Shown here piece by piece: positions 8,785 to 17,186 of a stretch of 64,000 nt of DNA. A model generated the notes under the pieces. The model was given only the letters and a program-made list of their open reading frames with translations. It had not been told where the DNA came from and did no database searches. A program made the translations under genes and the position numbers. The first letter of the stretch is position 1. Each line of letters starts with the position of its first letter. The DNA is taken from positions 248,001-312,000 of the forward strand of contig NZ_JACHOR010000005.1 in the NCBI RefSeq assembly GCF_014199945.1, in the 5' to 3' direction. The stretch is from Brevundimonas variabilis. GTDB lineage: Bacteria; Pseudomonadota; Alphaproteobacteria; Caulobacterales; Caulobacteraceae.

Positions 8785-8820
8785 AAAAAAGGGCCGACGA
8801 CGGTTGCCCGTCGCCGGCCC
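8785..8820 (-). terminator. Rho-independent terminator after the pectin-locus TonB receptor
   Basis: Read on the minus strand: a 12-bp stem (8819-8808 with 8803-8792, one G-T wobble), GCAA loop, then six T residues from 8790 to 8785. It lies between the receptor stop and kdgK, so kdgK expression depends on read-through or its own promoter. Confidence 0.9.
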
Positions 8821-8859
8821 AGAGTCACGTTCAGGAGAACGATTGGCAAGAGCGGAGGC

Positions 8860-11841
8860 TCAGAACTTGTAGCGGGCTCCGATGTAATATTGACGGCCCG
8901 TGTGGTGATAGACAGAGGTGGACGACCGGCTGCCGTCGCCGACGTACTGGTGGTTCTCTTCGTCGGTCAGGTTCAGCCCCTCGAAGGTCACCGTCACCTG
9001 GTCCGTCAGGTTATAGGAAGCCGACATGTCGAGGTTGAAGGTGTCCTTCTTGCCCTCGATCGAGTTGCCGTTCCGGCCTGGCACGTTCTGCAGATACTGC
9101 TCGCGGAACGCAGCCGACACCCGCATCGAGAAGGTGTCATCCTCATAGTAGAGGGTGCCGTTGTAGGCCGTCGGGGACAGGTTGATCAGATCGTCCGTCA
9201 CGAAGGTCGTGCACAGGGCGTTGTTGCAGTAGTCGATCTCGGACGCGACCTTGGTGTAGTTCAGCTGCACGCCGGTGTTGGCCAGAAGGCCCGGCAGGAA
9301 GGTGAACGGCTGCTGGTAGCTGATCTCGAAGCCCTTCAGCGGCCCGCCCTCGGTGTTCACCGCACTGGTCAGCTGGAAGATCGTGGTCGGCGAGCAGGTC
9401 CCGGAACAGAAGCCCGGCGCGAAGGCCGAGGGGTTCAGCGCGGTCAGGGCCTGATACTCCAGGTCCTGGCGGATGATCTGGATGTAGGAGTCGATGTCCT
9501 TGTAGAAGTAGGCGAAGGACAGCAGGCTCTCGGGCGCGAAATACCACTCGAGGCTGAAGTCATAGGTCGTGGCCCGGAACGGATCGAGGCCGACGTTGCC
9601 GATGCTGGCCGTGTAGTTCGGACCGGTCGCGGCCAGCGAGGTCGTCGGCACCAGGTAGTTGGTGCCGGCCAGGGTGTTGCCGATCTGCGGCCTGGCCATG
9701 ACCTTGGCTGCGCCGAAGCGGACGATGACGTCCTCCATCGGTTCCAGCGCCAGGTTCAGCGACGGCAGGGTGTCGTCGTATTCATTGGTGCCCGACACCG
9801 GCGTGCCGCCGCCCGTGGACGAGAAGCCCTCGGCCAGCAGCTTGGTATTGACCTGACGAACGCCGACGTTCCCGCGCAGGGGCATGTCGAACAGCTGGGT
9901 CTCGAAATCGGCCTGGAGGTAGAAGGCCAGATCCTCTTCCTCGATGTTGCGGTTGCCGCCGCGCGCATTGCCGTTTGTGATGCCCGTCAGGCGGAAGTCG
10001 CCGCCGACGAGGCCCGTGTCGCAGTTGCAGTAGATGTTGAACAACTGGGCGATGGCCGGGAGGTTCGGGATCAGCCACGAGGTGTCGACACCCGCCGGAA
10101 CGAGGTTGCGGCCGTAGCCGGTCAGCAGGCTGGTGATGTCGGCCAGGGAGGTTCCGGCAGGCAGGGCCGGGACAACGGTCTCGTCGGTACGCCGCAGCTC
10201 GAACGAGTCCGAACCGAAGGTCTTGTAGTTGATGCCGCCCTTGATCGTCAGGCTGTCGTTGACGTCGAAGGCGAGGTCGGCCTGGGCCGATTCAAAGACC
10301 GTCTCCACGCCATTGGGACGCAGGCGGATTTCCGAGCGCGGCACGGCCAGGGTGGAGTTGCGCCACTGCCAGTTGGCCGGGCTGGTGACGTCAAAGCCAT
10401 AGTTGATGACCGGCGTGTTCGGATTGCCCCGGAAGTCGTAGGAGAAGCCCTGGGTATTCGAACGATCGATGGTGACCGTGGTCTGCACCGGGTTGTCGAA
10501 CACCGACTCGGCGCGCCCGACGTAGAACCGGCCCCGCAGGCGATCGCTGAAATCGTGCTCGGCAGTGAAGCTGACCTGGGTGAACTCGGTCGAAAGCTCG
10601 TCGAACCGCTGTTCCGAGCGGATGTCGACATTGTCGAAGATGCCATAGACCAGGGCGTTGTTCTCGACGGCCGCGTCGCGGACGTTGATCTGGGTCTGGC
10701 CACCGGCCGCGGCGTTGCGGCTGAACGACAGGCTTTCGAGGAAGTCTTCCTGACGGGTGGCGTCCAGCTTCGAATACAGGACGTCGAGGCTGAAGGTCGT
10801 GGTCTCGACCGGCCGGTACTGGAACGACCCCGTGACGCCCAGCCGTTCCTGGCTGTGGGTCAGGCGACCATAGCGCGGCAGGCGCGGAATGAAGACGTTG
10901 GGCTGGTTGGCCGTGTTGTAGGCCGCCACGTTCGCTGCCGTATTTGGCAGGCGGGGAATGCCCGTGGCACAGTTTGCGGCAGTCGAGCCGGTGGCCGTGC
11001 TGTTGCCGGGGTTGGCTGGCGTGACGCCGAGCGGCGAGCAGAAGCCGCCCGAGGAGTTGGTCCCGACCGCCGGAGCCCAGCGCACCGAACTGAATCCTTC
11101 TTCCAGCGTATCGCGCTCGGAATAGGCAAGCGAAATCAGCGCTCCGAACTTGTCGTCGGCGAAGGTGTCGCTGAGCAGGAAGGCGACGCGCGGATTGTAG
11201 TTTTCCGACAGGTCGTTGTAGCCGGCCTGGACCGAGGCTGCGGCCGTGAAGCCTTCATAGTCGAACGGACGTGTGGACTGCAGGTCGATCGTCGCGCCAA
11301 GGGAGCCTTCCTCGGTCTCGGCTGCGGCTGTCTTGCGGACCGTGATCGAGTTGAAAAGCTCGGCTGCGAAGACGTTGAAGTCGAAACCCCGGCCCCGGTT
11401 GGCGCCGCCGGACGAGTCCGTGCCCCCGGTCGTGGCCTGGGCCTCCATGCCGTTGATGCGGGTGCGGGTGAAGTCCGAGCTCAGGCCGCGAACCGTCAGC
11501 GACCGGCCTTCGCCGGCATCACGGTCGATGGATACGCCCGGGATGCGCTGCACGGCCTCGGCCAGGTTCAGATCCGGGAAGTCGGCGATGTCCTCGGCGA
11601 CGATGGCATCCACCACGCCCGCCTCGCGGCGCTTGATGTTCAGCGCGGCGTCAAGACTGGCGCGGAAACCGGTGACGACGATCTCGTCGACGGTGGTCTC
11701 GGCCGGGTCCTGAGATGCCGGTGTGGACTGGGCCGAAGCTCCGACCACACCCAGGGTCATGGCGATGGCGAGCCCCGAGGCTCCGGCCACCAGCGTCTGG
11801 CGAAGGGCGCTACGCGCGCCCGATTGCATGATCTTGTACAT
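8860..11841 (-). CDS. TonB-dependent receptor of the pectin locus
   Basis: 993 aa outer-membrane transporter. It has a signal peptide (cleavage near ASAQS, residue 38), a TonB-box-like VDEIVVTGF, a plug with PGVSIDRDAGEGRSLTVRG, and a long barrel ending in aromatic YKF. The architecture matches the large Caulobacter/Xanthomonas receptors for plant oligosaccharides. AGGAGG lies 3 nt before ATG 11841. It is divergent from a pectate lyase, with two LacI-type operators between them, so oligogalacturonide uptake is the likely function (inference from context). Confidence 0.93.
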   Translation of the reverse strand: MYKIMQSGARSALRQTLVAGASGLAIAMTLGVVGASAQSTPASQDPAETTVDEIVVTGFRASLDAALNIKRREAGVVDAIVAEDIADFPDLNLAEAVQRIPGVSIDRDAGEGRSLTVRGLSSDFTRTRINGMEAQATTGGTDSSGGANRGRGFDFNVFAAELFNSITVRKTAAAETEEGSLGATIDLQSTRPFDYEGFTAAASVQAGYNDLSENYNPRVAFLLSDTFADDKFGALISLAYSERDTLEEGFSSVRWAPAVGTNSSGGFCSPLGVTPANPGNSTATGSTAANCATGIPRLPNTAANVAAYNTANQPNVFIPRLPRYGRLTHSQERLGVTGSFQYRPVETTTFSLDVLYSKLDATRQEDFLESLSFSRNAAAGGQTQINVRDAAVENNALVYGIFDNVDIRSEQRFDELSTEFTQVSFTAEHDFSDRLRGRFYVGRAESVFDNPVQTTVTIDRSNTQGFSYDFRGNPNTPVINYGFDVTSPANWQWRNSTLAVPRSEIRLRPNGVETVFESAQADLAFDVNDSLTIKGGINYKTFGSDSFELRRTDETVVPALPAGTSLADITSLLTGYGRNLVPAGVDTSWLIPNLPAIAQLFNIYCNCDTGLVGGDFRLTGITNGNARGGNRNIEEEDLAFYLQADFETQLFDMPLRGNVGVRQVNTKLLAEGFSSTGGGTPVSGTNEYDDTLPSLNLALEPMEDVIVRFGAAKVMARPQIGNTLAGTNYLVPTTSLAATGPNYTASIGNVGLDPFRATTYDFSLEWYFAPESLLSFAYFYKDIDSYIQIIRQDLEYQALTALNPSAFAPGFCSGTCSPTTIFQLTSAVNTEGGPLKGFEISYQQPFTFLPGLLANTGVQLNYTKVASEIDYCNNALCTTFVTDDLINLSPTAYNGTLYYEDDTFSMRVSAAFREQYLQNVPGRNGNSIEGKKDTFNLDMSASYNLTDQVTVTFEGLNLTDEENHQYVGDGSRSSTSVYHHTGRQYYIGARYKF

Positions 11842-11956
11842 ATGCCTCCTCCCAGGGACACATCGGGCCCCGGGATGATGCCCTGGACCAGCGACTATGT
11901 GGTTGAGGCGGATCTTCCGTCCGTCCTCGTCGTCGAGCTTAGAAGTTCAATCTTGT

Positions 11957-11970
11957 TGACACCGGTGTCA
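11957..11970. promoter_or_regulatory. LacI-type operator 1 (perfect palindrome)
   Basis: TGACACCGGTGTCA, a perfect 14-bp palindrome in the divergent region between the TonB receptor and the first pectate lyase. The central CCGG is typical of LacI-family sites. Confidence 0.85.
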
Positions 11971-11989
11971 TTGTGTCATGGCTGCATTC

Positions 11990-12003
11990 TGACACCGGTA
12001 TCA
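11990..12003. promoter_or_regulatory. LacI-type operator 2
   Basis: TGACACCGGTATCA, one mismatch from the perfect palindrome, centred 33 bp (about three helical turns) from operator 1 and ending 15 bp before the pectate lyase start. Confidence 0.82.
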
Positions 12004-12018
12004 TGGAAGCCTAACCTG

Positions 12019-13419
12019 ATGACGACCTCCGTTGCAAGCCTGTCGTACGCAAGCGTGGCCATGGTGGCCGTTCTGTCGCTCGCTTCGACGAACGCTGTGG
12101 CGCGGGAAGCACGCGCAGACACACACCCGTTGCTTCACGCCGGCACGGATAGCCGTTCCGTCCCCGCCTTTCCCGGCGCAGAGGGTGCCGGCCGGCTGGC
12201 GCTGGGCGGACGCGGAGGACGGGTCCTGCGGGTCACGACGCTGGCCGACGCGGGCCCCGGCAGCCTCAGGGCCGCCGTCGAGGCCGAGGGACCCCGGACC
12301 ATCATCTTCGACATCGGCGGCACCATCCGGCTGGCCTCGCCCCTGACCGTGCGTCGGGGTCTCGTGACGGTCGCGGGCCAGACGGCGCCCGGCGGAGGCA
12401 TCACCCTCAGGGATCATCCCCTTGTCATTGCCGCCGACGATGTCGTGGTCCGCTATGTCCGGTCCCGGCTGGGGGACGAGAGCGGGGTGGAGGCCGATGC
12501 CGTGTCCATCACGCGCGGCCGGCGCATCATCCTGGATCACATCTCCGCCTCATGGTCGGTGGACGAGACCCTGTCGGTCGGCAGCCGCTATGATCCACCG
12601 GAGCGGGGCATCTATGACGTCACGGTCCAGTGGTCGCTGATCGCGGAAAGCCTGAATGCCTCGGGTCATGACAAGGGCGACCATGGCTATGGTTCGCTGG
12701 TCCGGGGTGGCCATGGCGCGCGCATGACCTTTTATCACAATCTGTGGGCCAGCCACCGGGCGCGGATGCCGAGGCCCGGAAACTACAATCGGCCGGCGGT
12801 CGATCCGCGGGGGCCATTGTTCGAGTTCCGGTCCAACGTCTTTTACAACTGGGGGGCCGGCCATGCGGGCTACAATGCCGACACCGAAAGCCTGTCGGCC
12901 TATGCCTTCATCGGCAATGCCTATCTGACCGGACCGAATTCCACCGGTGCCATCGCCTTCGAGGAGGACAATCCGCTGGCCCGGGCCTGGTTCGAGAACA
13001 ATGCCATGAATGGCGCGGTGCCCGCCGATCCCTGGAGCCTGATCAAGGGGGCGGACCGCCCCGGTTACCGGCTGCAGGCCCGTCCGGACTGGGCCGAGGC
13101 CGTCGCGGCAACACCGGACCAGACCCTCGCTGCGGTTCTAGAGCGCGCCGGGGCTTCGAAGATGCGCGATGGCGTCGACCAGCGTGTGATCGCGGGTGTT
13201 TCCGACCGGTCCGGACGGATCATCGACAGCCAGGCAGAGGTGGGCGGTTGGCCGGACCTGTCGCCCGGAATCGCCTGGGCCGACCGAGACGGCGACGGCA
13301 TGCCCGACGACTGGGAAACGGCCCATGGCCTCGATCCGGCAGACCCTTCGGACGGGGCGACCGACGTCAATGCCGACGGCTACACCCATCTGGAGGACTG
13401 GCTGAACAGCCTGGCCTGA
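12019..13419 (+). CDS. Pectate lyase, polysaccharide lyase family 1, with Ca-binding tail
   Basis: 466 aa. The signal peptide (MVAVLSLASTNAVA region) is followed by a right-handed beta-helix that opens PAFPGAEGAG and has the family pattern ILDHISASWSVDET. It would cleave polygalacturonate by beta-elimination outside the cell or in the periplasm. The C-terminus carries DRDGDGMPDDWE and DVNADGYTHLEDW, two dockerin or thrombospondin-3-like Ca-binding loops. ATG 12019 was chosen because the signal peptide begins soon after it. Controlled by operators 11957-12003. It ends 3 bp from the convergent TRAP operon. Confidence 0.9.
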   Translation: MTTSVASLSYASVAMVAVLSLASTNAVAREARADTHPLLHAGTDSRSVPAFPGAEGAGRLALGGRGGRVLRVTTLADAGPGSLRAAVEAEGPRTIIFDIGGTIRLASPLTVRRGLVTVAGQTAPGGGITLRDHPLVIAADDVVVRYVRSRLGDESGVEADAVSITRGRRIILDHISASWSVDETLSVGSRYDPPERGIYDVTVQWSLIAESLNASGHDKGDHGYGSLVRGGHGARMTFYHNLWASHRARMPRPGNYNRPAVDPRGPLFEFRSNVFYNWGAGHAGYNADTESLSAYAFIGNAYLTGPNSTGAIAFEEDNPLARAWFENNAMNGAVPADPWSLIKGADRPGYRLQARPDWAEAVAATPDQTLAAVLERAGASKMRDGVDQRVIAGVSDRSGRIIDSQAEVGGWPDLSPGIAWADRDGDGMPDDWETAHGLDPADPSDGATDVNADGYTHLEDWLNSLA

Positions 13420-13422
13420 CAC

Positions 13423-14703
13423 CTATTTCATCAGGCTGGGCAGCCACAGCGACAGGGCCGGAACGAAGGTCACCAGCATCAGGACGGTCATACAGGCCAG
13501 GTAGAAGGGCCAGATCGACTTCAGCGAGGCGGTCATCGGCACACCGGCGATGGCCGACCCCACGAACAGCACCGACCCCACGGGCGGTGTGATCAGGCCG
13601 ATCCCGGCGTTCAGCAGGAGGATGACGCCGAACTGCACCGGGTCCACGCCAAAGGCCTTGGCGACCGGCAGGAAGATCGGGGTGCAGATGATGATCAGCG
13701 GGGCCATGTCCATGAAGGTTCCCAGCACCAGCAGGATCGCGATGATCAGTAGCAGGATGATGATACGGCTGTCGGTCAGGCTCTGCAGACCTTCGACCAT
13801 CATCGCGGGGACCTGCAGATAGGCCATCAGCCAGCCGAAGGCTCCCGCTGCGCCGATGATGAAGAGCACGGCCCCTGAAGTCTTGACCGCCCCCATACAG
13901 GCTTCCCTGAAGGCGGCGAACGACATCTGGCGATAGACGAGGCCGGTCACGACGGTGGCATAGACCACGGCGATCGAAGCGCTCTCGACCGCGGTGAACA
14001 CCCCGGCGCGGATACCCGTGAAGATGATGGCGACCAGCAGCAGGCCCGGGATCGCGGCGACCAGCCGCGTGAGTACAACACCAAAGCCGGGGAAGGCCTC
14101 GGCGGCATAGCCGCGTTTCCGGGCCACGACATAGGCGGTGATCATCAGGCTGATGGCCAGAAGCCCGGCCGGCAGGATGCCTGCGGCGAACAGGTCGGAG
14201 ATCGAGACTCCGCCTCCGGCTGCGGCGGAATAGAGGATCATGTTGTGCGAGGGCGGGACCAGCAGCGCCACCAGCGCGGCCGATATCGTGACGTTAACGG
14301 CATAGTCTGCGTCATAGCCGCGCTTCTGCATCTGCGGGATCATGGTGCCGCCGATGGCCGAGACGTCCGCGATGGCACTGCCCGACACGCCGCCGAACAG
14401 GGTCGAGCCGACTACGGTGACCTGACCGAGGCCGCCTCGCACATGGCCCACCATGGATGCGGCCAGCGCGATCATCCGGTCCGACAGCCCGCCCTTCATC
14501 ATCAGCTCGCCGGTGAAGATGAACAGCGGAATGGCCAGCAGCGAGACCGAGGTGATGTCGGAGCCCATTTGCTGGAACACCACGATCGGCGGGACCGCCA
14601 GATACAGGACCGTCGCCAGGGTGGCGGCCAGCAGGGAAAAGGCCACCGGCACACCGATCGCCAGCAGCACGGCGAACAGGCCGAACAGGATCACGAATTC
14701 CAT
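13423..14703 (-). CDS. dctM: TRAP transporter large membrane subunit (DctM type)
   Basis: 426 aa from ATG 14703 with about 12 membrane helices; MEFVILFGLFAVLLAIGVPVAFSL is a standard DctM start. Motifs such as LFGGVSGSAIADVSAIG and GLITPPVGSVLFV are typical. It forms the Na+-driven channel with the small subunit. It starts 2 bp after the stop of the small-subunit gene and is last in a four-gene operon. The substrate is probably a uronate or related acid, from context only. Confidence 0.93.
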   Translation of the reverse strand: MEFVILFGLFAVLLAIGVPVAFSLLAATLATVLYLAVPPIVVFQQMGSDITSVSLLAIPLFIFTGELMMKGGLSDRMIALAASMVGHVRGGLGQVTVVGSTLFGGVSGSAIADVSAIGGTMIPQMQKRGYDADYAVNVTISAALVALLVPPSHNMILYSAAAGGGVSISDLFAAGILPAGLLAISLMITAYVVARKRGYAAEAFPGFGVVLTRLVAAIPGLLLVAIIFTGIRAGVFTAVESASIAVVYATVVTGLVYRQMSFAAFREACMGAVKTSGAVLFIIGAAGAFGWLMAYLQVPAMMVEGLQSLTDSRIIILLLIIAILLVLGTFMDMAPLIIICTPIFLPVAKAFGVDPVQFGVILLLNAGIGLITPPVGSVLFVGSAIAGVPMTASLKSIWPFYLACMTVLMLVTFVPALSLWLPSLMK

Positions 14704-14705
14704 GT

Positions 14706-15212
14706 TCAGAGCTCCGGTGCGCTTTGGGGGTGGGCATAATCGCCGGTCAGCAACCGCTCGATGGCGAACAGCAGGATCAGGCCACCGCCGACGCAAAGGC
14801 CGGCGAATTTCAGCCCGGCAGGCAGGGGGGCTCCGGCCATGGCCACGGACCAGTCGTCCAGCATCAGGGTGCCGCCGAAGATCATCAGCGCCGCACCCGT
14901 GGCGGCCGCGATCAGCCGTGACAGGGTCAGGGTCAGCAGCCGGCCCGGGCCCGGCAGACTGTCCTGAAGCGACTGGAAGGCAAAATGGGTCTCGCGTCGC
15001 ACGGCGACCGCGGCACCGAACATCACCACGATGCTCATCAGCAGCAGTGCCAGCGGTTCGGTCCAGCCGGGACTGTCGTTCAGGACGTAGCGGGCGAACA
15101 CCTGCCAGGCCTGGATCAGGGCCATGAAGACCAGGGACACGCAGGCCGCCCCGATCACGATCGTGGTCAGCCGGTCCAGCGCACCCGTCAGGCCGCGAAG
15201 AGGTTCAGACAT
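14706..15212 (-). CDS. dctQ: TRAP transporter small membrane subunit (DctQ type)
   Basis: 168 aa with four hydrophobic segments and the DctQ signature region QVFARYVLNDSPGWTEPLAL, which contains the conserved Arg and Trp-Thr-Glu. It pairs with the DctM subunit encoded 2 bp downstream. The gap to the upstream binding-protein gene is about 40 bp, consistent with one operon. Confidence 0.93.
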   Translation of the reverse strand: MSEPLRGLTGALDRLTTIVIGAACVSLVFMALIQAWQVFARYVLNDSPGWTEPLALLLMSIVVMFGAAVAVRRETHFAFQSLQDSLPGPGRLLTLTLSRLIAAATGAALMIFGGTLMLDDWSVAMAGAPLPAGLKFAGLCVGGGLILLFAIERLLTGDYAHPQSAPEL

Positions 15213-15253
15213 TCACGGGCCCTCCCTGAGCACCGAATGGATCGCGCGTCGGT

Positions 15254-16246
15254 TCAGGCCGTTGCTGCGATACGGTCGAAGAGTCCGCTCAGGCGCGGAC
15301 CCTGGATGTATTTGTCGAGTACCGGCCGGACGGTGGCGGCGAAGGCCTCGCGGTCGACCGTGGCGACCTGGACCCCGGCGGCGATGACGGCGGCGCGGGC
15401 CTCAGCCTCGCGACGGTCCCAGTCGGCCCGCATGACGGCGACCGACCGGCGGGCGACGTCCCGCACCAGGTCGCGATCGGCGGCGCTCAGCCGGTCGAGG
15501 CTCGCCTTGGACATCAGCAGGGCGTCGGGCGAGAAGGAATGCTGGGTGTCGGACCAGAACCGGGCCACCTCGAACTGGCGGCTGGACTGATAGCTGGGCC
15601 AGTTGTTCTCGGCCCCGTCGATCAAATGGGTCTGCAGCGAGGAAAAGACGGCACCGAAGGTCAGGGGCGTCGGATTGGCTCCCATGGCACGGATGGCATC
15701 CAGGAAGATGTCCGACTGCGGAGCCCGCATCTTGAGCCCAGTCAGCTGGCCGGGCTCGGTCACGGGGTGGCGGACATTGTAGAAGCTGCGCGGGGCGGCA
15801 TCGTAATAGGCCAGCCCGACCAGCCCGCGACCCTCGAACACATTCAGCAGTTCGGTGCCGATGGGGCCGTCCACGACGGCGCGCACATGGTTCACGTCGC
15901 GGAACACATAGGGCAGGGCCAGAAGCCGGGTCTCGGGAAAGGCGTTGTTGAGAGCCGCGACGGCCACGCGACAGATGTCGACGGCCTCGAACCGGGTCAG
16001 GCCGATGGAGTCGTCTTCCGACCCCAGCTGTCCGGCCGGGAACTGCCGGATCCCCAGACGGCCACTCGTCAGCCGGGCCAGCTCCTCGCCCATCCAGCGT
16101 ACCGCAGATACCGTGGGATAGTCGGCCGGGTGGACGTCGACGGCGCTGAACAGGGTCTGGCCCTTGGCTGTCCCTCGCGGTGCACAGCTCGCCAGCCCCA
16201 CTGTGGCTAGGCCGGTCAGCCCCAAAGTGCGGCGGGTCAGGCTCAT
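15254..16246 (-). CDS. dctP: TRAP transporter substrate-binding protein (DctP family)
   Basis: 330 aa. The N-terminus MSLTRRTLGLTGLATVGLASC has a twin-arginine-like pair and a lipobox, so Cys21 is the likely lipidation site. The mature protein is a DctP-type binding protein: GLKMRAPQSDIF and LIDGAENNWPSYQSSRQFE lie at the ligand cleft, with the Arg in KMRAP normally contacting the ligand carboxylate. That suits an acidic sugar. Its start overlaps the upstream hydratase stop by 4 nt (ATGA), showing translational coupling. Confidence 0.92.
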   Translation of the reverse strand: MSLTRRTLGLTGLATVGLASCAPRGTAKGQTLFSAVDVHPADYPTVSAVRWMGEELARLTSGRLGIRQFPAGQLGSEDDSIGLTRFEAVDICRVAVAALNNAFPETRLLALPYVFRDVNHVRAVVDGPIGTELLNVFEGRGLVGLAYYDAAPRSFYNVRHPVTEPGQLTGLKMRAPQSDIFLDAIRAMGANPTPLTFGAVFSSLQTHLIDGAENNWPSYQSSRQFEVARFWSDTQHSFSPDALLMSKASLDRLSAADRDLVRDVARRSVAVMRADWDRREAEARAAVIAAGVQVATVDREAFAATVRPVLDKYIQGPRLSGLFDRIAATA

Positions 16247-17055
16247 GCAGGCGCTCCCTCGGCGGCGACGGCAAGACAGTGAATCTGGCCGTCAGGCCCG
16301 AAATCGGCGATCGCCGACTGGCCGATGTCGATCGGATGGACCCCTGTCGCAGCGCCGGTCGAGACGATCTGGCCAGCCTCGAGCCTGCGTCCGCGCCGAT
16401 GCAGCAGGTTCAGCAGGAAGGCGAGGGAATCGAGCGGGCCATTGGGGATGGAGGCCGCGCCTCCGGTGCCGATGACCACGCCATCGATCCGGGTCTCGCA
16501 GGTCAGTCCTGCCAGCCGCTCCTGCCAGTCTGGAATTTCCTGACCGAGAATCAGACCGGCATTGTTGCCGAAGTCGGACGCCGTCACGGCCGGCCCGTGG
16601 GCGTTGATGCCGGCAAAGGGACTGCCCGCGATCTCGATCCCGGTCAGGGTGCGGGCGACCAGCGGGCGTACTGTTTCGGCGGTCCAGTCATCGCGATCAG
16701 GCGGCGACTCGCCAAGGACGAGGACATACTCCGCCTCGACCGCGGCAAAGCCGCCGTCGATGACGTCGAACCGGGTCGGCGTCGCGCCGGCTCTCCAGAC
16801 GTTGCGCGAAAAGATCGGCCCGGCCAGCCGCCCGGCACCATAGTCGGCATCATGCGGGGCATTGATGCGGCCCAGCTTCCAGCCTGCGATCTGGTCCGGC
16901 CATGCCGCGATGGCGCTGTCCTGGATCGCATAGGCATCGGCCAGGGTCACCGGTGGCTCCCCCGGATAGTCGGTCAGGGCGCGGCTGCCGGATCGCGCCA
17001 GGACAAAGGCGTGCGCAATGGCTTCCGAACCTGAAAAATCGTTTGCGTGGTTCAC
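16243..17055 (-). CDS. 2-keto-4-pentenoate hydratase-like protein (MhpD/FAH superfamily)
   Basis: 270 aa from GTG 17055, chosen because GGGGAGG sits 5-12 nt upstream and the longer frame reads through the operator. The FAH-type fold is marked by DAYAIQD, AGWKLGRI, the acidic AAVEAEYVLVLG, TGIEIAGSPF and VSTGAATG. Relatives hydrate 2-oxopent-4-enoate or decarboxylate oxalocrotonate in aromatic degradation. Here it is first in the TRAP operon of a pectin locus, which has no need for aromatic meta-cleavage, so its true substrate is unclear. Confidence 0.85.
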   Translation of the reverse strand: MNHANDFSGSEAIAHAFVLARSGSRALTDYPGEPPVTLADAYAIQDSAIAAWPDQIAGWKLGRINAPHDADYGAGRLAGPIFSRNVWRAGATPTRFDVIDGGFAAVEAEYVLVLGESPPDRDDWTAETVRPLVARTLTGIEIAGSPFAGINAHGPAVTASDFGNNAGLILGQEIPDWQERLAGLTCETRIDGVVIGTGGAASIPNGPLDSLAFLLNLLHRRGRRLEAGQIVSTGAATGVHPIDIGQSAIADFGPDGQIHCLAVAAEGAPA

Positions 17056-17091
17056 GCGGCCTCCCCGTTTGCATTCAGCATTGCGCAGGAT

Positions 17092-17105
17092 GGAAACCGG
17101 TGTCA
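17092..17105. promoter_or_regulatory. LacI-type operator 3
   Basis: GGAAACCGGTGTCA matches TGACACCGGTGTCA at 12 of 14 positions. It is in the divergent region between the hydratase-TRAP operon (start 17055) and the second pectate lyase (start 17187), so it can serve both. Confidence 0.7.
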
Positions 17106-17186
17106 ATTTGAATCGAAAGCGGCCCGTCGAGAGGCCGTATATCCGGGTTGCCTCCCCTGGCGACCTTGTGGAGAGGAATGGAAACC

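Noticed and set aside
8890..13419. A 1509-codon open frame running through the TonB receptor in antisense
   Set aside because: It is a high-GC shadow. The part to about 12018 has no protein-like features; the real gene is only the last 466 codons, from ATG 12019.
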